A DNA stretch of 25,109 nucleotides, taken from Deltaproteobacteria bacterium (GTDB lineage: Bacteria > Myxococcota_A > UBA9160 > PR03). The position numbers and the translations under genes were made by a program. The stretch's first letter is position 1; each line of letters starts with the position of its first letter. The notes under the pieces are model-generated. The model did no database searches and was not told the DNA's origin. It saw only the letters and a program-made list of their open reading frames with translations. The stretch lies in assembly GCA_018262315.1 (NCBI GenBank), contig JAGSPS010000003.1:1-25109 (forward strand). The letters are read 5' to 3'. This document shows positions 1 through 10,107 of this stretch, one piece after another.

Positions 1-803
1 AAGCCGGTGCTGCGTCGCAGGCGGACGCGATGCTGGAACGTCTCTCGCTGCTGGGGACCGAAGCAGACCTCGCCGATGCCGAACGCAACCGCGCGGGAGC
101 CCGTGCGCAGCTCGCTGCAGGGATCGGCGTCCCGGCCCGCGCGCTCGACGCGATCGAACTCGCCCATCCGCTCGGGTTGCCGGGCGACCCGCTCGATTCA
201 CTCGCGGAAACCGACGCGCGTCGCCAGGCCCTGCTCCAACGCGCCGACGTACTCGCTGCAATCGACGCCTACGCCGCGAGCGAGGCGGCCTTGCGACTCG
301 AGCTGGCGAAGCAGTGGCCCGACCTTCACCTCGGCAGCGGCTACCAATTCGATCAGGGCCAGAGCAAGTGGGGTCTCAGCGTGTCGCTCGAGCTGCCGGT
401 GATGAACCAGAACGGGGGACCGATCGCGGAGGCCGTGGCGGCGCGCAGCGAAGCCGGCGCGCGCTTCGTGGCACTGCAGGCGCAGGTGATCGCAGAACTC
501 GACCAGGGGTTCGCCCAGGTCCGTGCTGCGCGCGACCAGGTGGCCCGCTGCGAGGCGCGGCTCGCGGAGCAGCGGCGTGCCACCCAGCGCGCGAGCGCCG
601 CCCGCGCCGACGGCGCGGCCGATCGGCTTGCCGAAGTCACAGCGGAACTCGAAACGCAGAGCCGCGAGAGCACGCTCCTCGACGCGCGCCTGGCGTTGGA
701 ACACGCCCGCGCGCAGCTCGAGGCAGCGGTCCAGGGGCCGCTCGCAAGGGATGTCGCGCAAGCGGAGTCACCGCGCTCGCAGAGCGCCGGAGGAACGCGG
801 TGA
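1..803 (+). CDS. TolC-like outer-membrane efflux protein (CusC/CzcC type), 5'-truncated
   Basis: Outer-membrane channel component of a tripartite efflux pump. The reading frame is open from base 3, so the start and signal peptide lie outside the window and the ATG at base 30 is internal. About 267 residues are visible. They are alanine-rich helix with regular A/R/E/Q heptads (helical hairpin barrel) around a short strand-like segment, GLSVSLELPVMNQNGGPI (near residues 125-142). That segment matches the P-x-N-x-x-G-xI signature of the second OEP repeat in TolC-family proteins. The C-terminal part is a long coiled coil. The TGA at 801-803 overlaps the GTG of the adaptor gene (GTGA), and the pump gene follows, so the three form one operon. 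Substrate is unknown. The OEP assignment rests on repeat architecture and operon context. Confidence 0.85.
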   Translation, partial: AGAASQADAMLERLSLLGTEADLADAERNRAGARAQLAAGIGVPARALDAIELAHPLGLPGDPLDSLAETDARRQALLQRADVLAAIDAYAASEAALRLELAKQWPDLHLGSGYQFDQGQSKWGLSVSLELPVMNQNGGPIAEAVAARSEAGARFVALQAQVIAELDQGFAQVRAARDQVARCEARLAEQRRATQRASAARADGAADRLAEVTAELETQSRESTLLDARLALEHARAQLEAAVQGPLARDVAQAESPRSQSAGGTR

Positions 804-1714
804 ATCGCATCATCTGGCCGTTGCTGGCAGCGCTCCTGCTCGTCGCAGCCGCGCGGGCGGGAGAGCCTTCCGTCGTCCTCGACGCAGCCCAGCGCGAACG
901 ACTCGCTCTCGCCAGCGCGCCGCTCGTCGCCGGTCGCGACACCGGCGACGTCACGGCAGCCGGACGCGTGCTCGATCCGACGTCGCTCTTCGATGCCGCG
1001 CTCGCCCGAGCGACGGCGCACAGTGTCGCCGAGCGCACGGGCCGTGAACTCGCCCGCGTGCGGGTGCTGAGTCGCGGGCAGGAAAATGCTTCGGCACGCG
1101 ACCTGGAGATCGCCGAGGACGACAATCGACGCGCGCGTCTCGACGTCGAGGCCGCGCAGTCACGCTTCGCGGCTGCCTGGGGGGACGATCTCGCCGAACG
1201 CGCCGATCTCGGCGCGTTGCTCGCGCGGCTCGCGCCGCGCCGCGCAGCGTTGGCGCGGGTCGACGTTCCGGCCGCCGCGGACGCGCTCGGCGCCCCGACC
1301 GGCCTGCGCGTCGCGGTCGCGATGCGGCCCGAGCGCGCACTCGGCGCGCAGCTCCTCGGGACGGCGCCGAGCGTCGACCCCGTCGTGCAGGGGGTCGGTT
1401 GGTTGCTGCTGATCGAACCGGATCCACCGCCGGCTGGAACCGCGCTCACGGCGACGCTCCACTTCGCGGATCGCGCTTTCGAGGGTGTCGTGGTGCCGCG
1501 CGCAGCCGTCGTCCGTCGCGACGGCGGCAGCTTCGTCTACGTCGAGGCGCCTGCCGGGTCTTTCGAGCGGCGCGCGGTTTCGTTGCTGCGGCCGCGCGAC
1601 GACGGTTGGTTGGCAACCGGCGCTCTCGCGCCCGGCGATCGCGTGGTCGTGCGCGGTGCACAGGAGTTGCTCGGCGCCGAGTTCGCGCAGAGCGCGCCCG
1701 CCGAGCTCGACTGA
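800..1714 (+). CDS. RND efflux periplasmic adaptor (HlyD/CusB-like), short form
   Basis: Membrane-fusion protein expected to link the inner-membrane pump to the outer-membrane channel. The GTG at 800 is preceded by GGAGG at 789-793, an unusually good ribosome binding site, and overlaps the previous stop as GTGA. The 304-residue product starts with a signal peptide (NRIIWPLLAALLLVAAARA, cleavage near residue 20). A helical segment follows at about 75-150, then a beta-rich C-terminal half (about 190-304) with VVVPRAAVVRRDGGSFVYVE and LAPGDRVVVRGAQELLGAE, typical of the beta-barrel and membrane-proximal domains of RND adaptors. I do not see the usual glycine-rich lipoyl half-motifs around the hairpin, and the protein is shorter than most CusB-like adaptors (about 350-450 aa). 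The role is inferred from the C-terminal domains and from lying between tolC-like and RND genes. Confidence 0.85.
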   Translation: MNRIIWPLLAALLLVAAARAGEPSVVLDAAQRERLALASAPLVAGRDTGDVTAAGRVLDPTSLFDAALARATAHSVAERTGRELARVRVLSRGQENASARDLEIAEDDNRRARLDVEAAQSRFAAAWGDDLAERADLGALLARLAPRRAALARVDVPAAADALGAPTGLRVAVAMRPERALGAQLLGTAPSVDPVVQGVGWLLLIEPDPPPAGTALTATLHFADRAFEGVVVPRAAVVRRDGGSFVYVEAPAGSFERRAVSLLRPRDDGWLATGALAPGDRVVVRGAQELLGAEFAQSAPAELD

Positions 1715-1718
1715 CGCG

Positions 1719-4700
1719 ATGCTGCGCACCGTCGTCGTATTCGCCCTGCGCCGCCGCACTCTCGTGTTCGCACTCGCGAGCGTCGTCGTCGTGTTCGGAA
1801 TCTTCTCCGCACGACAGGCGCAACTCGACGTCTTCCCGGACTTCGTGCCACCCCAGGTCGTCGTGCAGACCGAGTCGCCGGGCTTCGCCGCCGATCAGGT
1901 CGAAGCGCTGGTGACCCAGCCGGTCGAGGCGGCGATCGCGGGGTTGCCCGGGATGGCGTTGATGCGCTCCGAATCGATCGCGGGGCTCTCGGTGGTCACC
2001 GTCGTGTTCGGCGAGCAGACGGACATCCTGATCGATCGCCAGTTGTTGAGCGAAAGCCTGGGCGACGTAGGCGCGCGACTGCCGCAAGGCGCCAAAGCGC
2101 CGCGTCTTTCGGCGCTCACCTCGGCGACCATGGACGTGCTGAAGATCGGGCTGGTTTCCGACCGCCTCTCGCCGCTCGAATTGCGCACGCTCGCAGAATG
2201 GACGCTGCGCACGCGACTGCTCGCAATCCCGGGTGTCGCCCGGGTGAACCTCTTCGGCGGTGAGGTGAGGCAGACGCAGATCCTGTTGCACCCCGCCGCG
2301 CTGCTCGCGCACCAGATCGGGATCGCGGACGTGCTCGCCGCCGCACGCGACGCCAGCGTCACTCGCCCCGCCGGCTTCATCGACACCATCAACCAGAGGA
2401 TTCCGCTCGCCACGATCGGAGAGCCGGCGTCGCTGGCCGCGCTCGGCGACACCGTCATCGCTGTTCGGGACGGCACGCCGCTGCACATCGCCGACGTGGC
2501 GGACGTCCTCGATGCAGCGGCGCCGCGCTTCGGCGACGCACTCGTGCAGGGGCGACCCGGTGTGTTGCTCACGCTGTCGAGCCAGTGGGGCGCGAACACG
2601 ATGGACGTGACGCGCAACATCGAGGCGGCGCTCGCCGAGCTGGCGCCGCTCTTCGACCGCGAGGGAGTCCACGTCTACCCGCGCCTGCACCGGCCCGCGA
2701 GTTTCATCGAGGCCTCGCTCGCCAATGTGGGGACGGCGCTCGGGATCGGCAGCGCGCTGGTGATCGCGGTGCTCGTGCTGTTCCTGCGCGACGCGCGCAC
2801 GGCCTTCATCTCGCTGACGGCGATTCCGCTCTCGCTGCTGGGTGCCGTCATCGCACTGCGCGCCCTCGGTATCACGCTCAACACGATGACGCTCGGGGGC
2901 CTCGCGATCGCGATCGGCGAAGTGGTGGACGACGCGATCGTGGACGTCGAGAACATCGTGCGGCGGCTGCGCGAGAACGAGGCCGCGGGCCGGCCTCGCT
3001 CCGCCTTCGTGGTCGTGGTGAACGCCTCGCTCGAGGTCCGCGCGGCCGTCGTGTACGCGACGGCCAGCGTGGCGCTCGTCTTCCTTCCGCTGCTCACCAT
3101 GGGCGGGATCTCGGGACGCTTCTTCGGGCCCCTGGCGCAGAGCTATCTGCTGGCGATTGGAATGTCGCTCGCGGTGGCGCTGACCCTCACGCCGGCGCTC
3201 TGCCTCGCGATGCTGGGGGGCGAACTCGTTCACCCCCACGAGCCCCGCATCCAGACGCGGATCCGCGCACGCTATGCCGCGCTTCTCGGGCGGGCCGTCG
3301 AGCGACCGTGGCGGCTCTATCTGGGCGCCGTCGCGCTCCTGACGCTGGGGCTCGTGACGCTGCCCTTTCTCGGGGGCGAGTTCCTGCCGGAGTTCCGTGA
3401 GGGGCATCTGGTCCTGCAGCTCTCGGGGATTCCCGGCACCGGGCTCGACGAGTCGCTGCGCGTGGGGCGCCAGATCTCGGAAGCGCTGCTGGCGCTGCCG
3501 GGAATTGCGACCGTCGCGCAACAGGTCGGGCGCGCCGAGCAGGGCGAAGACACCTGGGGAACGCATCGCAGTGAAATGCACGTGGAGCTCGCCAAACAGA
3601 GCGGCGACGACGAGGAGCGCAGCGTCGAGCAGGTGCGAACCCTGCTCGCCTCGTTTCCCGGCTTGCAGTCTGCCGTTCTCACCTTCCTCGGTGACCGCAT
3701 CAGCGAGACGATCAGCGGGGAAACGGCCGACGTCGTGGTGAACCTGTTCGGCGACGACCTGACGCTGCTCGACGCGAAGGCCGCCGCGGTCGCGGAAGCA
3801 CTCGGCAGCGTGCGCGGCGCGACCGACGTGCTGCTGCAAGCGGCAGCGTCGGCGCCGCGAGTGACGATCCGCCCGCGTGTAGACGCGCTCGCACGGCTGG
3901 GCTTCCGGCCCGCCGAGCTGCTCGACCAGATCGAGACGGCCTACCAGGGCACCCTCGCGGCCCAGAGGCACGTCGGCGCCCAGACCGTGGACGTGGTCGT
4001 CGTGCTCGATGCGGAAAGTCGTCGTGATCCCGAGGCGATCGGCGCGCTGCTCGTGCGCAACGCGGGCGGCAGCTTCGTGCCGCTGCGCGAAGTCGCCGAG
4101 ATCGAGTTGTCCGACGCTCGCGATTCGATCTTGCACGAAGCCGGCCGGCGCCGGCAGACCGCCACCTGCAACGTCGCGGGACGCGACGTTTCGTCGTTCG
4201 TCGCCGAAGCGCGCAAGGTGATCGCGGCGCGCGTCGAGCTGCCGGCGGGTGTCTACGCGGTCTTCGCGGGCACGGCGGAGGAACGCGCCGCAGCGCAGCG
4301 CGAGATCCTGCTGCGGGGGGCCCTCGGCGCCGTTGGCATCGTGCTGCTGCTCGGCACCCTGTCGCGCTCTCCGCGTGTGCTCGCCTTCTTTCTGGCCAAC
4401 GTACCGCTCGCGATGGCAGGCGGCGTTCTCGCCGTGCTGCTGAGTTCCTGGTTGGGGAACTCGACGCGAGGACTCTCGCTCGGTTCGCTGGTCGGCTTCG
4501 TCACGGTGTTCGGGATCACCGCGCGCAACGCGATTTTGATGATCTCGCACTTCCAGCACCTCGTGGACGAGGAAGGCGCGAGCTGGAGCTACGAGACCGC
4601 CGTGCGCGGCGCGACCGAGCGCGTCGTGCCCATCCTGATGACGGCGCTGGTGGCGGGTTTGGGTCTGTTGCCGGTGGCGCTGGCCGCGAACGAGGCCGGC

Positions 4701-4835
4701 GGCGAGATCGACGGGCCGATGGCGATCGTGATCCTCGGTGGCCTCGCAACGTCGACCGCGTTGAATCTGTTCCTGCTGCCCGTGCTCTGCGCGCGCTACG
4801 CGCGCTTCGAACGCGCCGAAGACGCTGCGTCATAG
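1719..4835 (+). CDS. Efflux RND transporter permease, CusA/CzcA (HME)-like
   Basis: Inner-membrane proton-driven pump, 1038 residues, the normal length for the RND superfamily. The ATG lies 4 nt after the adaptor stop. The first transmembrane helix is at about 14-31, followed by a porter domain whose start (QLDVFPDFVPPQVVVQTESP) resembles CusA/CzcA. A helix cluster begins near 340, and the TM4 motif GEVVDDAIVDVENIVRRL carries Asp404-Asp405, at the position of the proton-relay Asp of CusA. The second half repeats the fold: a TM near 530, a second periplasmic domain, then a cluster near 860-1025 with GITARNAILMISHF at about 930. The overall pattern is HME-like, but I cannot assign a metal from sequence alone and see no obvious CusA-style methionine triad. 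The last 40 nt overlap the 3' end of the opposite-strand GT4 gene. Confidence 0.93.
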   Translation: MLRTVVVFALRRRTLVFALASVVVVFGIFSARQAQLDVFPDFVPPQVVVQTESPGFAADQVEALVTQPVEAAIAGLPGMALMRSESIAGLSVVTVVFGEQTDILIDRQLLSESLGDVGARLPQGAKAPRLSALTSATMDVLKIGLVSDRLSPLELRTLAEWTLRTRLLAIPGVARVNLFGGEVRQTQILLHPAALLAHQIGIADVLAAARDASVTRPAGFIDTINQRIPLATIGEPASLAALGDTVIAVRDGTPLHIADVADVLDAAAPRFGDALVQGRPGVLLTLSSQWGANTMDVTRNIEAALAELAPLFDREGVHVYPRLHRPASFIEASLANVGTALGIGSALVIAVLVLFLRDARTAFISLTAIPLSLLGAVIALRALGITLNTMTLGGLAIAIGEVVDDAIVDVENIVRRLRENEAAGRPRSAFVVVVNASLEVRAAVVYATASVALVFLPLLTMGGISGRFFGPLAQSYLLAIGMSLAVALTLTPALCLAMLGGELVHPHEPRIQTRIRARYAALLGRAVERPWRLYLGAVALLTLGLVTLPFLGGEFLPEFREGHLVLQLSGIPGTGLDESLRVGRQISEALLALPGIATVAQQVGRAEQGEDTWGTHRSEMHVELAKQSGDDEERSVEQVRTLLASFPGLQSAVLTFLGDRISETISGETADVVVNLFGDDLTLLDAKAAAVAEALGSVRGATDVLLQAAASAPRVTIRPRVDALARLGFRPAELLDQIETAYQGTLAAQRHVGAQTVDVVVVLDAESRRDPEAIGALLVRNAGGSFVPLREVAEIELSDARDSILHEAGRRRQTATCNVAGRDVSSFVAEARKVIAARVELPAGVYAVFAGTAEERAAAQREILLRGALGAVGIVLLLGTLSRSPRVLAFFLANVPLAMAGGVLAVLLSSWLGNSTRGLSLGSLVGFVTVFGITARNAILMISHFQHLVDEEGASWSYETAVRGATERVVPILMTALVAGLGLLPVALAANEAGGEIDGPMAIVILGGLATSTALNLFLLPVLCARYARFERAEDAAS

Positions 4836-5944
4836 AGACGCAGTACCGCGTCGGCCAGCTTCTCCGGTGTGAAGAGCAGCCGCGCGCGCTGGCTCGCCGC
4901 CGCGCCGAGCGCGGCGCGACGCGCCGGATCCGCGAGCAGCCCTTCCCACGCTGCCGCGAGCGACGCGGGCGTCTCGTCGGCGAGTGCCCCCGTTTCGCCG
5001 TCCACCACGATCTCCGCGAGTGCGCCGCGCCGCGTCGTGACGGCGGGGATCCCGCAAGCCGCCGCCTCGAGCAGCGCGCGGCAGGTGCCGTCGGACCCCG
5101 GCACCAGGAACGTGAAGACGTCGATCGCGCGAAGTACGTCGGCGTAGTCGCCAGCGCGATAGCCCGCGAACACGACGCGATCCGCGATGCCGAGCTGCTC
5201 GGCGGGTCGCTCCGCGAGCTGCACGCGATGCGTGCCGCGACCCACCACGAGCAGCCGCGCGTTCGGGCGCCGCGCGAAGAGTTGCCGCGCCGCCGCGAGC
5301 AGCAGGTCGAAACGCCGGTGCGGCTGCACGCGCGCGACGATCCCAATCACCTCGTGTTCCGGCGCGAAGCCGAGCGAGGCGCGCACGGCCGGGTCCGGCT
5401 TCGCCGGCTGGAAGCGCGCGAGGTCGACGGCGCCGAACGCGCCGGCGATCGGTCGCCCGCCTCGCAGCGCCGAATTGCTGCGCGCGGTCTCGGGCGAGAC
5501 GCAGAGCAGGCCGTCGGCGGCGGGTCCGAAGAGCCAGCGGTTCCAGGGCGTGCGCGCGATGCGCTCGGCGCTGCGGTAGCTGCGCACGATCGCCGTCTGG
5601 TCGCGACGCCCGCGCGCCGCGCGCCAGGCCAGCACGTGGTCGCGGGTGTGCCAGCAGTGGACGACGTCGATGGCTTGCGCGCGGAGCAGCTCGCGCAGGC
5701 GCGCGGCGTCGGCGCGATCGCCGAGGAGATGCACGCCGCGCCGGCGATCGAGCGGCGCAACCGAAACGAAACCCGCCGCTTCCGCTTCCGTCGCGAGCGA
5801 GCGGTTGGCGCCCGCGGCTGGGCTCGGGTAGGCCATCACCACTGTGTGTCCGCGCGCGCGCTGCGCTTCGGCGAGGCGCAGCATCGGCTCGGCCGGCCCC
5901 GTCCACTTCCAGTCGCTGCTGAGCTGGAGGATTTTCAAGCTCAA
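4796..5944 (-). CDS. Glycosyltransferase family 4 (GT-B)
   Basis: Likely cytoplasmic transferase of a sugar onto the LPS core or a surface glycan. The 382-residue protein has an N-terminal acceptor domain (MSLKILQLSSDWKWTGPAEP) with the open site typical of GT4 enzymes. The C-terminal donor domain is recognisable from VIGIVARVQPHRRFDLLLAA, RLLVVGRGTHR and ALLEAAACGIPAVTTRRGALAEIV. The conserved E-x7-E donor-binding motif reads D-x7-E here (GSDGTCRALLE), a conservative change worth noting. The start is TTG at 5944; a second TTG at 5938 would give MKILQL and is equally plausible. It is the last gene of the long minus-strand run, after a WaaE-like GT2. Its 3' end (TAG at 4796-4798) runs 40 nt into the convergent pump gene. 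Donor and acceptor are unknown. Confidence 0.87.
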   Translation of the reverse strand: MSLKILQLSSDWKWTGPAEPMLRLAEAQRARGHTVVMAYPSPAAGANRSLATEAEAAGFVSVAPLDRRRGVHLLGDRADAARLRELLRAQAIDVVHCWHTRDHVLAWRAARGRRDQTAIVRSYRSAERIARTPWNRWLFGPAADGLLCVSPETARSNSALRGGRPIAGAFGAVDLARFQPAKPDPAVRASLGFAPEHEVIGIVARVQPHRRFDLLLAAARQLFARRPNARLLVVGRGTHRVQLAERPAEQLGIADRVVFAGYRAGDYADVLRAIDVFTFLVPGSDGTCRALLEAAACGIPAVTTRRGALAEIVVDGETGALADETPASLAAAWEGLLADPARRAALGAAASQRARLLFTPEKLADAVLRLYDAASSARSKRA

Positions 5945-5948
5945 GCTT

Positions 5949-6078
5949 GATGGATCTCGCCGCTCGCCTGCGGCTCGCTACGCGGGAAACGGAAAGCGTG
6001 CTGCGAAGGGAGTCGGAGATTCATTGGCGACCGCGGGCCTGATGAACGTCGCCGCTCGCCTGCGGCTCGCTACGCGGG
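5949..6078. repeat. Two direct copies of a 38-bp hairpin-bearing repeat
   Basis: The segments 5949-5986 and 6041-6078 are identical at 35 of 38 positions when aligned with a 92-bp offset, and the last 29 bp (5958-5986 and 6050-6078) are perfect. The core, read on plus, contains GCCGCTCGCCTGCGGC, a 5-bp stem with a 6-nt loop, followed by TCGCTACGCGGG. One copy lies in the 76-bp gap between two glycosyltransferase genes. The other lies inside the 3' end of the upstream GT2 gene and is translated. It looks like a small dispersed or REP-like repeat, but only two copies are visible, so family status is inferred. Confidence 0.75.
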
Positions 6079-6853
6079 GATGTTGCGTGTTGCTCCGTTC
6101 GCTCCCACAGCTTTACGTATTTCGCGAAGACGTAGAACGACGAGGTCGCGGCGATCACGAAGCCGGGCCAGCCGTCGAGAAGGCCGCGCTTCCACACGTA
6201 ACACTCGAAGAACTTCGCGGGCGGGTGGATGATCGCGCGCCACAATGAAAACTGACGGCCCTCGCGCAGCTGACCGTCGGCCACGACGTCCGAGAAGCGC
6301 TGCAAGGTGCGCAGGTGGGCGGCGAAGTCGGCATACGTGAAGTGCACGAGGTCCGCGTCGAGGCGCCCCACGGGACCGTCGGCGATCAGCTTGTCGTGGG
6401 GATCGACGCCGCCCCAGCGCGCACGGCCTCGCCGCACCAGCCGCAGCTTCCAGTCGGGATACCACCCGCCGTGGTCGATCCAGCGCCCGAGATAGAAGAC
6501 GTGGCGTCGCACTTCGAAGCCGACTTCGGGGCCGGCGGCGCGCAGCGCCGTCTCGATCGCCGCGCGCAGCGCGGAGCTGCAGCGCTCGTCGGCGTCGACG
6601 CAGAGCACCCAGTCGCCGGTCGTCTGCTCGAGCGCCCAGTTCTTCTGGGCGACGTAGCCGGGCCAGGCGTGGTGCAACACGCGGGTCGCGTGCTTGCGCG
6701 CGATCTCGACGCTGCCGTCGCGGCTGCCGGAGTCGACCACCACGATCTCGTCGCACCATGCGAGACTCTCGAGGCAGGCGCCGAGGTTGCGTTCTTCGTC
6801 GGCGCAGATCACCGCGGCCGAGAGCTTCGGCCGCGGCGCTTCCGCGGCGCTGC

Positions 6854-6857
<4 letters not shown>
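6021..6857 (-). CDS. Glycosyltransferase family 2, LPS-core WaaE-like
   Basis: GT-A-fold transferase, 278 residues, resembling the LPS-core beta-1,4-glucosyltransferase WaaE/KdtX group. The start is GTG at 6857, overlapping the relA/spoT TGA as GTGA; reading further upstream only enters the relA/spoT gene in another frame. The N-terminus shows SAAVICADEERNLGACLES, then EIVVVDSGSRDGSVEIA, YVAQKNWALEQTTGDWVLC and the metal-binding D-x-D as VDADE. GGWYPDWKLRLVRRGRARW and FSLWRAIIHPPAKFFECYV with the closing KYVKLWER are typical of this group. The last 20-25 residues (after KLWER) come from a repeat copy and have no place in the family, so the natural stop was probably lost when the repeat arrived. 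The true acceptor and sugar are unknown. Confidence 0.88.
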
Positions 6858-9010
<2,153 letters not shown>

Positions 9011-9103
9011 CGATTGCCGCGGCCAGGGGTGGGTGGATGGGCTTAGCTTACCCGACCCTCCTGCGACCTGTCCCGGCGGGGGATCGGCGGCAAGCGGTTC
9101 GGG
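9011..9103 (-). promoter_or_regulatory. 93-bp gmk-relA/spoT gap with a possible promoter
   Basis: This is the only real gap within the run from yicC to the WaaE-like GT2. On the minus strand it contains TAAGCT at about 9049-9044, a fair match to a -10 box (TAnnnT). A GGGACA lies about 18 nt upstream of it as a weak -35. That would start transcription some 25 nt before the relA/spoT ATG. No small ORF resembling rpoZ fits in the gap and no strong terminator was seen. The promoter is a guess from sequence only. Confidence 0.3.
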
Positions 9104-9760
9104 TCAGCGGGGCAGCCAGGCGACGAGCGCGGGGTCGAGCGTCGCGCGGAGCCGCGCGAGGCTGAAGCGGTTGCCGAGTTCGGAAAGCGCGCCGCGTCGC
9201 ATCGCGGCGATGATCGCGAGCACGTCGTCCGCCGCTCGCACGGCGTCGTCGTTGACCACGAAGCTGTCGAAAAGACTGGCCGTCGCGACCTCGCGGCGCG
9301 CGATCGCGAGCCGGCGATCGATCTCTTCGTTCCGCTCCGTGCCGCGCCCGCGCAAGCGCGACTCGAGCGCGGCGAGCGACGGCGGCAGCAGGAAGATCAA
9401 ATGGGCGTCGCGACGCCGCTCCCGCACCTGACGGGCGCCCTCGGTTTCGATCTCGAGCAGCACGTCGTGACCGCGCTCGAGCGGCTCGTCGATCGCGGCC
9501 CACGAGGTTCCGTACAGGTTGCCGCTGTACTCGGCGTGTTCGAGGAACGCGCCTTCCGCGACCAGCTTGCGGAACTCGTCCGACGAGATGAAGTGATAGT
9601 GCACGCCGTCCTGCTCGCCTGGTCGCGGCGGCCGCGTCGTGTGCGACACCGAAAGCACGACGCAGGGATCGCGCTGGATCACGGCCTTGCAGACCGTCGT
9701 CTTGCCCGCACCCGAGGGCGCCGAGAGCACGAACGGAACGCCGCGGCGCGCATCGCTCAC
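9104..9760 (-). CDS. gmk: Guanylate kinase
   Basis: Phosphorylates GMP to GDP with ATP in the cytoplasm, feeding GTP and (p)ppGpp synthesis. The 218-residue product has the Walker A loop SAPSGAGKTT (Lys20) and the family GMP-binding run LSVSHTTRPPRPGEQDGVHY. FLEHAEYSGNLYGTS and DVLLEIETEGARQV match the conserved GMP-binding and Walker B regions, and RLRGRGTE with E-x-I-xRRL forms the lid. Length is normal (about 205-215). The GTG at 9760 overlaps the remA TGA as GTGA. The gmk gene follows remA and precedes relA/spoT, the classic association of GTP metabolism with the stringent response; here only a 93-bp gap separates gmk from relA/spoT. Confidence 0.97.
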   Translation of the reverse strand: MSDARRGVPFVLSAPSGAGKTTVCKAVIQRDPCVVLSVSHTTRPPRPGEQDGVHYHFISSDEFRKLVAEGAFLEHAEYSGNLYGTSWAAIDEPLERGHDVLLEIETEGARQVRERRRDAHLIFLLPPSLAALESRLRGRGTERNEEIDRRLAIARREVATASLFDSFVVNDDAVRAADDVLAIIAAMRRGALSELGNRFSLARLRATLDPALVAWLPR

Positions 9761-10107
9761 GGCTGCGACCCCGGCTCGTCCTCCACGAGGCGCGCGGCGA
9801 GCGTCTCGGGATTGATCGCAGAGAGCACGACATGGTCGCTGTCGAGGATCACGATCGAGCGCGTGCGGCGCCCTTCGGTGGCATCGACGAGCTTGCCGCG
9901 CTCGCCCGCCTCGTGGCGGAGTCGCCGCATCGGCGCCGCGGCCGGCGCGACGATCGCGACGACGCGAGACGCCGTGACGAGGTTGCCATAGCCAACGTTG
10001 AGCAGTCGCGGTGCGGCGCCCCGCAGCGGCTGGCTCGAGGCCTCGGTCGCCGCCTTTCCGGAAGCAGACCTGGGGGCGACGCGGTGGATCGGATGGGGAT
10101 CATTCAA
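9757..10107 (-). CDS. remA: RemA/DUF370 family regulator with N-terminal extension
   Basis: Small DNA-binding regulator; the Bacillus homologue activates matrix and osmoprotection genes as an oligomeric ring. Residues 35-105 match the family closely: LLNVGYGNLVTASRVVAIV, then APMRRLRHEAGERGKLVDAT and GRRTRSIVILDSDHVVLSA, including the arginines of the family DNA-binding face. RemA proteins are usually 80-90 residues and start at about the LLN motif. This one is 116 residues with some 33 extra at the front. No ATG, GTG or TTG occurs closer to LLN, so the best start is TTG at 10107, overlapping yicC by 8 nt. A CTG start just before LLN is the alternative. The yicC-remA-gmk order is a known conserved neighbourhood, and the target genes in this organism are unknown. 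Confidence 0.88.
   Translation of the reverse strand: MNDPHPIHRVAPRSASGKAATEASSQPLRGAAPRLLNVGYGNLVTASRVVAIVAPAAAPMRRLRHEAGERGKLVDATEGRRTRSIVILDSDHVVLSAINPETLAARLVEDEPGSQP

Noticed and set aside
1446..4559. 1037-codon open frame on the minus strand opposite the RND pump
   Set aside because: Its product is rich in R, H, E, D and Q with no recognisable fold, typical of the antisense of a GC-rich gene; the plus-strand RND motifs are clear.
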